64,000 bases of DNA from positions 930,001-994,000 of the forward strand of contig OZ244224.1 of assembly GCA_965217015.1 (NCBI GenBank), given 5' to 3'. The position numbers were made by a program, and so were the translations under genes. This document shows, one piece after another, positions 27,858 to 37,046 of this stretch (position 1 is its first letter; each line of letters starts with the position of its first letter). This stretch comes from JAYQKL01 sp038142705. GTDB taxonomy: Bacteria; Pseudomonadota; Alphaproteobacteria; RS24. The notes beneath the pieces were generated by a model, which ran no database searches, was not told the DNA's origin, and saw only the letters and a list, made by a program, of their open reading frames with translations.

Positions 27858-28619
27858 TTACAACTGAACCCGTTTTGTATAACCCCCATCAACCACAAGA
27901 TTGACGCCCGTTACCCAACTCGCCGCCGGACTTGATAAAAACACAACGCAATTGGCCACTTCTTCAGGTGTGCCTAGACGACCCAGCGCATGTGTTTTTT
28001 CAGTGATGGCATGAAATTTTTCATTTGAGGTCTTAATCATTTCCCACGCGCCGCCTTCAAAATAAATCGGGCCAGGTGAAATAGTATTAAAGCGAATATT
28101 CTGCTCGCCATGTTTTTGGCTGAGCTGCTTGGCATAAGTAATCAGTGAGGCTTTTAAGGCATTATATGCCATGGGCTCCATAAATGTTTCAACAGCTGCG
28201 GTAGTACCAATAAAGGTAATCGCCCCGCCGCGTTTTTCCATATGCGGCAAAACGGTTTCAACACCCCGCACTGTGCCCAGCACATCAACTTCGAAATTGT
28301 TCCACCAGTTCTGCTCGCTATCCGCGCCGCCACCAGCCGACACATTAGGCACAAACACATCGACACCGCCAAGCTGCTCGGCCATGTCTTCAATCCATGC
28401 CTCGTAATCGTCCTTATCCTTAATATTACAAGGTTTGCCGATAATTTTCCCATCAGCAATGACGCTGATTTCTTTCACCGCACGGTCAACACTTTCTGGC
28501 GAGCGTGAGCAAATCGCAACATTAGCGCCTTCAGCCGCAAATAAATTTGCAATCCGGCGACCAATACCCGCCGTCGCGCCTGTCACCAGAACATTTTTAT
28601 CTCTTAAACCTAAATCCAT
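27858..28619 (-). CDS. Short-chain dehydrogenase/reductase (SDR)
   Basis: SDR of 253 residues: TGATAGIG, catalytic YNALK after FIGTTAAVETF, and the end GGYTKRVQL. Where NNAG is expected it reads PNVSAGGG, as does the paralogue at 8.3 kb; both also start MDLGL. AAGGAAAG precedes the ATG. It is translated immediately before the Rieske oxygenase gene (one-base gap) and probably acts on a diol or alcohol made by that enzyme. Confidence 0.88.
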   Translation of the reverse strand: MDLGLRDKNVLVTGATAGIGRRIANLFAAEGANVAICSRSPESVDRAVKEISVIADGKIIGKPCNIKDKDDYEAWIEDMAEQLGGVDVFVPNVSAGGGADSEQNWWNNFEVDVLGTVRGVETVLPHMEKRGGAITFIGTTAAVETFMEPMAYNALKASLITYAKQLSQKHGEQNIRFNTISPGPIYFEGGAWEMIKTSNEKFHAITEKTHALGRLGTPEEVANCVVFLSSPAASWVTGVNLVVDGGYTKRVQL

Positions 28620-28676
28620 TTTCTTTCCTTTTCTGAAGCTGCGGGAAACACCCCAAATGTAAGCACTAATATAGGC

Positions 28677-29450
28677 TTATTCTGGCATTTCCAAATCTGC
28701 TGGGCGGGCAACCAGCCCATTATCAATCACATATTCACACCCGGTGATGAACCGCGACTCATCTGAGGCTAAAAACAAGACCAAATTCGCGACATCTTGC
28801 GGCGCCCCAACAGAGGTATGGGGTAAAATGCCCTCAGGGATTTGCATTTCATCTTCGCGGCCCTGCACACCTTGTATCATCGGCGTTTCAATCGCGCCCG
28901 GGTGAATTGAATTACTGCGCACAGGCAGTTTTTCAGCCTGACAATGTGTTGCCAATGATTTGCTCATGGCGCGCACCGCCCCCTTCGCTGATGCATAGGC
29001 AAAAAATGGCGGATAGCCGAGCAAAGAAGCTGTTGACGACATATTGATTACAGACCCTGCTTTACTTTTAGCCAACAGGGGCAACATATATTTAATCCCT
29101 AAAAACACGCCCTCATTCATGACTGCATTGGTCAGGCGAAACTGCTCTAGCGTACAATCTGTTGGCGAGGCGGGGATAACGATACCGGCATTATTGACCA
29201 AAACATCAAGCCGGCCATGCTGGGCATCAATATTTTGAGCAAGCTCTATCCAAGCGGCCTCATCGGTCACATCTAAATGAATAAACTGCGCGCTGTCCCC
29301 AATATCAGCGGCTGCTTTTTCGCCGAGTTCCTGATTAACATCTGTCATAATCACGGTCGCGCCCTCACGCGCCAGCGTTTGCGCATCAGCCAGTCCCAAA
29401 CCTGAAGCTGCGCCTGTGATTAAGGCTATTTTTCCACTAACACGTCCCAT
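28677..29450 (-). CDS. Short-chain dehydrogenase/reductase (SDR)
   Basis: Classical SDR of 257 residues with every hallmark: TGAASGLG, NNAG, NMSSTASLLG and YASAK. It resembles the cyclohexanol/3-alpha-hydroxysteroid type of SDR in length and in the SRFITGCEYVIDNG end, but substrate assignment is not possible. AGGGGAAT lies before the ATG. It lies 57 bp upstream of the SDR-Rieske-VOC genes on the same strand and may be the operon's first gene. Confidence 0.88.
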   Translation of the reverse strand: MGRVSGKIALITGAASGLGLADAQTLAREGATVIMTDVNQELGEKAAADIGDSAQFIHLDVTDEAAWIELAQNIDAQHGRLDVLVNNAGIVIPASPTDCTLEQFRLTNAVMNEGVFLGIKYMLPLLAKSKAGSVINMSSTASLLGYPPFFAYASAKGAVRAMSKSLATHCQAEKLPVRSNSIHPGAIETPMIQGVQGREDEMQIPEGILPHTSVGAPQDVANLVLFLASDESRFITGCEYVIDNGLVARPADLEMPE

Positions 29451-29621
29451 TTCTATTCCCCTTTTGATAGCTGTTATCAGTTTTCAAATTATAACTTAAG
29501 GATATCTCTGTAAATTTAAAGCTTTATCATAAAACATATGCAGAAAACGGATACACTTATCCTTTTAACTAGTAAAAAAATTCAATTTCAAATCCATAAT
29601 ATCTCAAACTCAGCTTTTAAA

Positions 29622-29643
29622 AACGAGATGACAACGAGATGAC
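29622..29643 (+). repeat. 11-bp tandem duplication spanning a start codon
   Basis: AACGAGATGAC is repeated exactly twice, each copy including an ATG. The second ATG is the GST start. The first opens a four-codon reading frame (MTTR) whose TGA overlaps that start as ATGA. Because the repeat is not a multiple of three, only one copy can initiate the GST. Confidence 0.8.
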
Positions 29644-30559
29644 TATGTCGCAATTTATATTACACCATCACGACCCCTCGCCTTATGCTGACAAGATACG
29701 AAAACTATTCGCGGTCAAAGAGCTGGATTGGCTGTCAGTGCAAGTGTCTATGGTGATGCCGCGCCCCGATATGACCGCATTAACCGGCGGATATCGACGC
29801 ATTCCCACCATGCAAAAAGGCGCAGATATTTTTTGCGACACCTTATTATGCGCGCACATTATTGAGCAATTGCACCCTGAGCCAACCCTTTATGAGTCTG
29901 GTCAAATGGCCAATTTAGCCATGCAAAAACTCGGTGACGCCATGTTTCGACCAGGCGCGGCGCTATCACTTTATGAAAATGCTGAATTCTTGCCCGATGA
30001 GGTCGTGCAAGACAGGCGTGCCTATTTCACTTTTTTAGATTTTGATCGTTTCGAGACCGACGCGCCCCATTTTCGGTCGCAATTTCGTGCCTATGCCCGC
30101 ATGATAGAAAACCAGCTTGGTCATGGCAAAGATTACCTGCTCGGTGACACGCTGGAATGGGCGGATATTAACGCTTATTTTAATATTTGGATGGCAGGTG
30201 GCAATATCCCAAGCAGCCAAAATATGTTTGCAGATATGGTGGCAATGAAAGCTTGGTTTGCCCGCATTGAAGCCATTGAAGATAAAGGCCGGCGAGAAAT
30301 CAGTGCGCAGGACGCGCTTGAAATCGCCCGCCAAGCCAGTCCGGAAATGCCGCTTTTGGGCGCACATCAACCTGATGAGTCCGGCATTGACATCGGCACG
30401 CAAGTTGAGGTTTTTGCTGATGATTATGGCGGTGACAAAGTGCGCGGCGAATTGCGCCATTGCAATGACCAGCAAATTATCATTTTTAGAGAAGATACAG
30501 ATTTGGGGGAAGTGGCTATACATTTCCCGCGTCTGGGTTTTAGAATTGAAAAAGCATAA
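29639..30559 (+). CDS. Glutathione S-transferase family protein with C-terminal beta-rich extension
   Basis: A 306-residue protein: thioredoxin-like N-terminal domain (FILHHHDPSPYADKIRKLFA, with YRRIPTMQKGADIFCDT as the GSH-binding region) and a helical GST domain (LLGDTLEWADINAYFNIWM). It then has about 70 extra residues (from GIDIGTQVEVFADDYGGDKV) that look like a small beta domain not found in ordinary GSTs. An alternative start lies two codons later. The Rieske oxygenase gene follows 68 bp downstream. Function beyond glutathione chemistry unknown. Confidence 0.78.
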   Translation: MTMSQFILHHHDPSPYADKIRKLFAVKELDWLSVQVSMVMPRPDMTALTGGYRRIPTMQKGADIFCDTLLCAHIIEQLHPEPTLYESGQMANLAMQKLGDAMFRPGAALSLYENAEFLPDEVVQDRRAYFTFLDFDRFETDAPHFRSQFRAYARMIENQLGHGKDYLLGDTLEWADINAYFNIWMAGGNIPSSQNMFADMVAMKAWFARIEAIEDKGRREISAQDALEIARQASPEMPLLGAHQPDESGIDIGTQVEVFADDYGGDKVRGELRHCNDQQIIIFREDTDLGEVAIHFPRLGFRIEKA

Positions 30560-30627
30560 ATTAAATTTGTGAGACAAATATTTAATAGGTTGATAGTCTT
30601 AAAAGAAGAAGAAATCTGGGAGGTTTC

Positions 30628-31992
30628 ATGTCTGAAAACTTGAATGTTAAATGGCCAATGGATTTGGGCGCACCGCAAGACTCTTTGGAAGCCAAGCAGC
30701 CGCGTCCTGAAAATTTGGGGCAAGATGTGGTGGACCCATCACGCTATTATGACCGTGCTTATATGGAAAAAGAATGGCACATGCTATGGCCCAAAGTCTG
30801 GCTTTTGGCTGGCGTGACGCCGGACATTAAGGAAGCTGGTGATTTTATTGTTTTCAAACATGGGCATGAGGAATTTATCATTGTCCGTCAGGAAGATGAC
30901 AGCATTAAAGCTTTTTATAATGTCTGCCCGCACCGCGCCAATCGTGTGTGCCTGAGCGAGCAAGGCAGCATGGATAAGTTTTCATGCCCGTTCCATAATT
31001 GGCAATTTGGCATTGATGGCGGCAATGTCAAAATTACCGATGAAGAAACCTACGACCCTGAAATTATTAAACATCGCCCCGGCCTGACCGAGATACGCTG
31101 TGAAGATTTGGGCGGGCTGATTTTTATCAATATGGACGGCAATGCCCCGCCCCTTAAGGAGTGGATTGGTCTGCCAGAGGGCTATATTGAAAATTATGAA
31201 ATTGAAAAAATGAATGTCGTCCGCCATGTCCGCAGTGAATGGCTGGCCAATTGGAAAACCGGTGTTGAAGCCTTTTACGAAACTTATCACCTGCCACATA
31301 TCCACCCGCAAACCCAAGGTGTGATGGAGGATTTCAGCCAGGTCGATTTATATCCAAATGGCTTTAGCCGCATGATTGTCCCGATTGGGGTGAAGTCGCA
31401 CCGCATGGCTGACCAAGACAGCATTGACCCATACCAAACGCATATGATGATGGAAGCGGGCATTGATCCAGAAAGCTATGACGGCACATCAGCAGGGGTT
31501 CGGGTGGCTGTGCAACAAGCCAAACGCGAGCGCGGCAAGCGCTTTGGGCTGGATTATTACGACAAGCTCACCGATGGCCAGCTCACCGATAGCTGGGCGA
31601 CAGGCTTTTTCCCGAATGTACAAATCGGCATGCACCCTGAAGGTGTTTTCATTATGCGCTTTGTGCCACACCCTACTGACCCTGAGCGGTTCTATTATGA
31701 CAATATGACCTTGTTCCGATATGTTGATGATCCGGGCTACACAGTGCCAGGCTGGATGGGCTTGCCAGAAGACACCGATGTTAGCGGTGAAATCCGCCCA
31801 GAAATTGAGCATTTTTCAGATACTGACCGCGCAGATTTGGGCGAGGTTCTAGACCAAGATGTGGAATTGATTGCCAGCGTTCAAGAAGGTGTAAAATCAC
31901 GCGGCTTTAAGGGCCCATTATGGTGTGAGCAAGAAGACCGGCTGCGGCATTTACAAAGAGAAATTGATCGCTATATGAGCGGGGAAAAATAA
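30628..31992 (+). CDS. Rieske non-heme iron oxygenase, alpha subunit
   Basis: Alpha subunit of 454 residues. Rieske ligands are C100/H102 (CPHRAN) and C120/H123 (CPFHNW), with Asn-Trp after the last ligand where most have Gly-Trp. The iron-site histidines are in EAFYETYHLPHIH. GGGAGG sits before the ATG. It is similar in layout to the oxygenase encoded on the other strand at 26.5 kb, 3 kb away. The gene is downstream of the extended GST and convergent with an SDR. There is no beta subunit or ferredoxin nearby. Confidence 0.9.
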   Translation: MSENLNVKWPMDLGAPQDSLEAKQPRPENLGQDVVDPSRYYDRAYMEKEWHMLWPKVWLLAGVTPDIKEAGDFIVFKHGHEEFIIVRQEDDSIKAFYNVCPHRANRVCLSEQGSMDKFSCPFHNWQFGIDGGNVKITDEETYDPEIIKHRPGLTEIRCEDLGGLIFINMDGNAPPLKEWIGLPEGYIENYEIEKMNVVRHVRSEWLANWKTGVEAFYETYHLPHIHPQTQGVMEDFSQVDLYPNGFSRMIVPIGVKSHRMADQDSIDPYQTHMMMEAGIDPESYDGTSAGVRVAVQQAKRERGKRFGLDYYDKLTDGQLTDSWATGFFPNVQIGMHPEGVFIMRFVPHPTDPERFYYDNMTLFRYVDDPGYTVPGWMGLPEDTDVSGEIRPEIEHFSDTDRADLGEVLDQDVELIASVQEGVKSRGFKGPLWCEQEDRLRHLQREIDRYMSGEK

Positions 31993-32015
31993 CCCCGCCC
32001 ATTCGCATTTCTTCG

Positions 32016-32762
32016 TTAGACTTTCGCGAGGAAACCACCATCTATGGTGAGCCCTGTGCCGGTGATAAAAGCCGCTTCATCAGAGGCCAAAAACAAGGCG
32101 CCATTGGCAATATCTTCAGGCATGCCCATTTTCGGCAAGACGGCAAAGCTTTCAAATAATGCTTTGGTTTCCGCATCTTCCATTAAGGGGCGCGTCATGC
32201 CCGTTAAAATCGCGCCCGGATTGATATGATTGGCGGTGATATTGTCTGGCCCAAGTTCAACAGCTAGCGTTTTGGTTAAGCCGACAATCGCATGTTTTGA
32301 GGCGGCATAGGCACTCAAACCAGGCGCAACCACATAAGCATTGATTGACGCAATATTGACAATTCGGCCACCGCCGCGTTTTTTCATTTCCGGAATAACC
32401 CGACGGCACAGCTTAAACACAGCATTGAGATTGACATTATTCGTGCGCTCCCAATTATCGTCAGACATGATTTCCACATTTTCATATTCCACAATACCCG
32501 CGCAATTGACAATAATATCAACACCACCAAATGCCGAAACGGTTTCATCGACCATTGTGTCTTCCGCGCCATCTTCTGTGATATCTAGCGCTAATGTCTT
32601 AATTGAGTTTGACCCGCCCGCATGTGCGTTTTGCAGTTTTTCGGCGTTCAAATCTACCCCTAAAATCTGCGCCCCTTCTGCTGCAAATAATTTCGTAATC
32701 GCCTCGCCCATACCATCAGCCGCGCCGGTGACGATAGCAACTTTTCCTTTTAATCTGTCCAT
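32016..32762 (-). CDS. Short-chain dehydrogenase/reductase (SDR)
   Basis: SDR of 248 residues with TGAADGMG as the cofactor loop, NCAG in place of NNAG, NIASINAYV before the catalytic YAASK, and the end TGTGLTIDGGF. GGGAGG precedes the ATG. It is a single gene convergent with a Rieske oxygenase and divergent from a CoA ligase. The reaction is NAD(P)-dependent alcohol/ketone interconversion; substrate unknown. Confidence 0.88.
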   Translation of the reverse strand: MDRLKGKVAIVTGAADGMGEAITKLFAAEGAQILGVDLNAEKLQNAHAGGSNSIKTLALDITEDGAEDTMVDETVSAFGGVDIIVNCAGIVEYENVEIMSDDNWERTNNVNLNAVFKLCRRVIPEMKKRGGGRIVNIASINAYVVAPGLSAYAASKHAIVGLTKTLAVELGPDNITANHINPGAILTGMTRPLMEDAETKALFESFAVLPKMGMPEDIANGALFLASDEAAFITGTGLTIDGGFLAKV

Positions 32763-32903
32763 AGTGACCTCCCATTTTGAATTTTATAAATTACTGTATT
32801 GGTTTCAACTTACACCTAGCGTATCTTCTAGTCGTTTCTTATGCTAGGCCTCTTGTAAAACAGAGTGTGAAAAGCTCATATGCTTAATGGAAATGGGGAC
32901 AAA

Positions 32904-34436
32904 ATGATTAATATTGGTAGCATCACCACCAAACATGCAAATTTACGCGCTGACGACTGGGCCGTTTATGACCAACCAAGCAACCGCCGCGTCACATTTG
33001 GTGAATTGAACCAACTGGTGAATCAAATGGCCAATGGCCTTATCGGGCTTGGTCTAGAAAAGGGTGACCGCGTATCCATTTTGTCACAAAATAGCATTGA
33101 ATTTCTGGCACTTTTCTTTGCCTGTGGCAAAACAGGCCTTATCACCCATACCATCAATTGGCGCCTCGCGAATAGTGAAATAGAGAAAATTATCGCCAAT
33201 GGCGCGCCGCGTGCGCTTATCGCGCAAGCCCAATTTAGCGAAACAATTACGCATCTGCAAAACGCGCAAACCAGTATTGAGCATTGGCTGATTTATGGCG
33301 ATGGCTCTGACGGCTCGCTCGAGCATATGCTGGCCAGTGCCAGTGATGATGAACCAGAGAATATGCGCGATATTGGCGATGAAGACCCGCTTTTCATTCT
33401 TTATACAGGCGGCACGACAGGCGAATCGAAAGGCGCGTTACATTCGCATCGTTCAGCCTATTTTGGCATGCTCAATCAAACTGTTGCAGAAGGCATTCAA
33501 CCCACAGATGTGTATATGCTGACCGGTCAAATGTTTCATATTCCGGTGCTTTTGGCGGTGAACTATCTGCAACATGGGCGCCCGCTTGTTTTAATGAATT
33601 TTGACGCCAAGCTAGCCTTAGAGCTTATCCAGCAGGAAAAGGTTTCAGGCTTTTTGGGCATCACTACCATGCTCAATTGGATGTTGGCGGTTGAGGGATT
33701 TGAGACTTACGACCTGTCGAGCTTGCGTCTGGTGCAATATGGCGGCGGGCCAATGCCGACCCGTATCATTAAAGAAGTGGTTGAAAAATTGCCCTGTAAA
33801 ATCATTCAAGGTTATGGCCAGACCGAAGGCGCGACCATGACTTTTTTATCGCATGAGGACCATTTGCGCGCCGTCAATGAGGGCAAAAATATTGAACGGC
33901 TTTTATCTTGTGGGCGCGAAGGATTTGTCACCAGTGTTAAAGTGGTCGACCCTGATGGCAAGGAAGTCCCCTGCGATGGTGAAACGGCAGGCGAAATTAT
34001 TGTCCGCTCGCCAGCCAATATGGTTGGCTATTTCCAGCGGCCTGATTTAACCGAGAACACGATTAAAGATGGCTGGATGTGGACTGGCGATATCGCGACT
34101 TGGGATTCGGACCGCTATATTTCCATTAAAGACCGCGCTAAAGATATGATTATTTCTGGTGGGGAAAATATTTATTCTGTGCAGGTGGAAGAGGCGATTT
34201 GTAAAAATGACGCTGTGCTTGAAGCCGCAGTGATTGGTGTGCCAGATGACGAATGGGGCGAAATGGTGAAAGCCTTTGTGGTGCTTAAACCTGGCAAAAC
34301 AGCGAGTAAAGAAGATATTATTCAAACCGCCAGAGAAAATCTGGCTTCTTACCAAAAGCCGCGCATTGTTGAGTTTATTGACGAATTGCCAAAAGCCCCA
34401 ACTGGTAAAATTTTGAAACGACTCTTGCGGGAATAA
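32904..34436 (+). CDS. AMP-forming acyl-CoA synthetase (CoA ligase)
   Basis: ANL-superfamily ligase of 510 residues from the chosen start, which follows an ATGGGG site; an in-frame ATG eight codons earlier is possible. Signatures: P-loop YTGGTTGESKGALHSH, GYGQTEGATMTFL, GWMWTGDIA, SGGENIYSVQVEEAI and the catalytic lysine in APTGKILKRLL. It is the fatty-acid/aromatic-acid ligase type of uncertain specificity and the second CoA ligase in the window. Its stop codon lies 3 bp from the end of the small convergent membrane protein gene. Confidence 0.9.
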   Translation: MINIGSITTKHANLRADDWAVYDQPSNRRVTFGELNQLVNQMANGLIGLGLEKGDRVSILSQNSIEFLALFFACGKTGLITHTINWRLANSEIEKIIANGAPRALIAQAQFSETITHLQNAQTSIEHWLIYGDGSDGSLEHMLASASDDEPENMRDIGDEDPLFILYTGGTTGESKGALHSHRSAYFGMLNQTVAEGIQPTDVYMLTGQMFHIPVLLAVNYLQHGRPLVLMNFDAKLALELIQQEKVSGFLGITTMLNWMLAVEGFETYDLSSLRLVQYGGGPMPTRIIKEVVEKLPCKIIQGYGQTEGATMTFLSHEDHLRAVNEGKNIERLLSCGREGFVTSVKVVDPDGKEVPCDGETAGEIIVRSPANMVGYFQRPDLTENTIKDGWMWTGDIATWDSDRYISIKDRAKDMIISGGENIYSVQVEEAICKNDAVLEAAVIGVPDDEWGEMVKAFVVLKPGKTASKEDIIQTARENLASYQKPRIVEFIDELPKAPTGKILKRLLRE

Positions 34437-34439
34437 GTT

Positions 34440-34610
34440 TTAGCCCAGCACCAAATGGATAAAGACCAGCACGAAGAGCGCGTTAATCGTGCCAAAATTG
34501 AGCCGTTGGAGCAAATTGACTTTTTCAATCTTGGGCAAAGCGATAAATGAGATTATCCATACGCTCAAGCATATGACCAGACTGCCGCTCAGGCTTGTTA
34601 AAAAGCTCAT
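34440..34610 (-). CDS. Small membrane protein, 56 residues, unknown function
   Basis: A short frame reads MSFLTSLSGSLVICLSVWII and ends FVLVFIHLVLG. There are two hydrophobic helices (about residues 9-25 and 43-55) joined by a basic/polar loop (LPKIEKVNLLQRLNFG), giving a two-pass hairpin. A strong AAGGAAAG site stands 4-5 bases before the ATG, and the frame runs cleanly to TAA. Both neighbours leave the space for it: the CoA ligase ends 3 bp away, and the FAD monooxygenase starts 111 bp beyond its start, in the opposite direction. I do not recognise a family. Confidence 0.62.
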   Translation of the reverse strand: MSFLTSLSGSLVICLSVWIISFIALPKIEKVNLLQRLNFGTINALFVLVFIHLVLG

Positions 34611-34721
34611 TTGCTTTCCTTTCCTTTTGCCGCATTATATCATGGCACATGTTTTTGAACAAAACACCTCGCGAGACAAACATGAAGCGCGGAAATTAAA
34701 CGGGAAAGAACAGGATTGCAT

Positions 34722-35942
34722 ATGCAAAAAATCCTTATCATAGGTGCGGGCATTGCGGGCATGACGGCGGCTTTGTGTTTATCGCGCAAAGGGTTTAATG
34801 TTACAATCATTGAGCAAAGCCCCGCTTTTGAGGACATTGGCGCCGGTATTCAGCTCAGCCCAAATGCCATGCAGGTTTTGACCCAGCTGAATTTAGCCGC
34901 GCCGCTTAAGCCGTATGCATTTTACCCAAAAGCAGCGACCATGCGCCATTATCAAACGGGAGAAATTTATTTCCAGTCAGATTTGGCAACGGCAACAGCG
35001 CGTTATGGCGCGCCCTATATCCATATTCATCGCGCTGACCTTATCTCGGTTCTCTCAAAAGCGGTGGACAGTGCCAATATTCCCATATTACTGAATCATC
35101 GAGCCACAGAATTTATTGAAACCAATTCTGGCATGACGGTTAAAGTGCACAACCCAGAAAATACGCCTGCAGAAATTCATTTCGATGCGGATATTGTTAT
35201 CGGTGCTGATGGGATTCATTCCGCTTTGGGCGCGCAAATTTTTCAGCAGGAAGCCCCAAATTTTACGCATCAGATTGCGTGGCGCGGATTGGTTGAAACC
35301 GCGCAATTGCCAGCTGGGCTTATTGCACCTGAAGCCAATATCTGGGTCGGCCCGCACCAACATTTTGTGGCCTATTATGTGCGCGGCGGCACATTGGTTA
35401 ATTTTGTCGCCGTACAAGAAATCGCGCCAAATGCAACTGCGCAGGCCGAAGATTGGCATCAAAAAGGCGATATCAGCCATTTGCGTGCGGCGTTTTCAGG
35501 CTGGGATAAGGCGATTGAAACAGTTTTGGCCACCGCATCTCAAACCCATATTTGGGGGCTATATGACCGCACACCCAAACGCCAATGGGCAAAAGAACGG
35601 CTGGTTTTAATTGGCGATGCGGCGCACCCGATTTTGCCATTTATGGCACAGGGCGCGGCGCTGGCCATTGAAGATGCGGCTATTTTAGCAGATAAGCTTA
35701 CACACCCACTGCCTATTGATGCGGCACTCAAACAGTTTGAAGCAGATAGAAAACCGCGTGTAAACAGGGTTTATCAAATGGTTCAAAAAAACCGCAAAAT
35801 GTTTCATGCCAGCACTTTAAGCGCGCGCTTGCAGCGGGCAATTTTATATCGCGCCGCAGGCTTGATGCCATTTGCGGTGCAAAACCAGCTTGATAAAATA
35901 TATAATTGGAAGCCCCCAACTTTTCGCGCTACACAGCCATAA
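34722..35942 (+). CDS. FAD-dependent aromatic monooxygenase (salicylate-hydroxylase-like)
   Basis: Class A flavoprotein monooxygenase of 406 residues. The dinucleotide motif is GAGIAG near the N-terminus, then the DG motif in IVIGADGIHSALG and the GD motif in LVLIGDAAHPILPFMAQG. It hydroxylates, often with decarboxylation, an aromatic acid or phenol using NAD(P)H. The ATG chosen has AGGA six bases before it; an upstream TTG is less likely. It is divergent from the small membrane protein. An MDR reductase follows 78 bp later on the same strand. Confidence 0.87.
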   Translation: MQKILIIGAGIAGMTAALCLSRKGFNVTIIEQSPAFEDIGAGIQLSPNAMQVLTQLNLAAPLKPYAFYPKAATMRHYQTGEIYFQSDLATATARYGAPYIHIHRADLISVLSKAVDSANIPILLNHRATEFIETNSGMTVKVHNPENTPAEIHFDADIVIGADGIHSALGAQIFQQEAPNFTHQIAWRGLVETAQLPAGLIAPEANIWVGPHQHFVAYYVRGGTLVNFVAVQEIAPNATAQAEDWHQKGDISHLRAAFSGWDKAIETVLATASQTHIWGLYDRTPKRQWAKERLVLIGDAAHPILPFMAQGAALAIEDAAILADKLTHPLPIDAALKQFEADRKPRVNRVYQMVQKNRKMFHASTLSARLQRAILYRAAGLMPFAVQNQLDKIYNWKPPTFRATQP

Positions 35943-36020
35943 AACTAGCTAAAAGTCTATTTTCCCATTGCCTGAAAAAATGGTTTAGTTGCACATGCGG
36001 CTTTATTGATAAGGTGAAAC

Positions 36021-37034
36021 ATGACTGATTTTAACAGCTTAACCAATCGTTTCTGGCAACTTGATAAGCGCCCGGTTGCGGGTGATTATGCCGCCGCCCT
36101 ATCATTGCAAAGCAAAGCCGTAGAGCCGCCAAAGGCCAATGAAATTATTGTTAAAAATAAATATATATCCCTCGACCCGGGAACCCGCATGTGGATGTCG
36201 CCACGAGAGGATAGCTATATGCCGCCCTTACCTTTGGGGGCGATGATGGCAGGGCTGGGGATTGGAGAGGTTGTGGCTTCTGACGACCCTGCATTTGCGG
36301 CTGGTGATTTGGTGCGTGGCTTTGGGCATTGGGCAGAATATTCTACAGTCACGGCTGAAGCGGCTGGCCTGACCAAGCTCGACCCATCAGTGGAGGATTG
36401 GCGCGAATATTTAGGCGCGCTTGGGTTTAATGCCCTCACCGCGCTTTGGGGCATTGCAGAAATCGGGCAAGCCAAAGCGGGCGATAAGGTTTTGGTCTCT
36501 GCGGCAGCTGGCTGCACGGGCTTATTAGCCTGTCAGATTGCATTGGCAATGGGCTGCGATGTTTATGGCATTGCGGGCGGGCCAGATAAATGCGCATTAT
36601 TGAGCGAAAAATACGGCATTAAAACATTTGATTATAAACAGTCCGGTCTGGCTGAAAAGCTAGCTGAAGTTGACGGCGGGTTTAATATTTATTTTGAAAA
36701 TGTAGGCGGCGATATTCTTGATGCCACTTTGCCAAATATGGCCTTGCATGGCCGCATTGCCCTTTGCGGCATGATTGCTGATTATGAAAATAAGCCAACA
36801 CAGCCCAAGCATTATGATCAGGTTTTGATGAAGCGGCTGCTGATACAGGGCTTCCTCGCACCAGATTTTGCCGAACATATGCCGCGCCTGACCGCACAAT
36901 TAACCGATTATTATCAAAACGGGCTGATTGGTGTGCCATTTGATGATAATTTTGGGATTGAAAACACCCTCACCGCCTATCAAAAATTATTCACGGGCGG
37001 CAATATTGGTAAAACCATTATGACGCTTTACTAA
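36021..37034 (+). CDS. NADP-dependent zinc-free MDR oxidoreductase
   Basis: MDR of 337 residues with AAAGCTG (161-167) as cofactor loop. It is a close paralogue of the MDR at 4.4 kb, sharing NRFW at the start, TRMW, GLGIGEVVAS and LFTGGNIGKTI at the end. AAGGTG lies before the ATG. A SnoaL gene follows after 12 bp, so these two are one unit. The expected reaction is NADPH-dependent reduction of a conjugated double bond. Confidence 0.88.
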   Translation: MTDFNSLTNRFWQLDKRPVAGDYAAALSLQSKAVEPPKANEIIVKNKYISLDPGTRMWMSPREDSYMPPLPLGAMMAGLGIGEVVASDDPAFAAGDLVRGFGHWAEYSTVTAEAAGLTKLDPSVEDWREYLGALGFNALTALWGIAEIGQAKAGDKVLVSAAAGCTGLLACQIALAMGCDVYGIAGGPDKCALLSEKYGIKTFDYKQSGLAEKLAEVDGGFNIYFENVGGDILDATLPNMALHGRIALCGMIADYENKPTQPKHYDQVLMKRLLIQGFLAPDFAEHMPRLTAQLTDYYQNGLIGVPFDDNFGIENTLTAYQKLFTGGNIGKTIMTLY

Positions 37035-37046
37035 AAGGAGCCAAAA

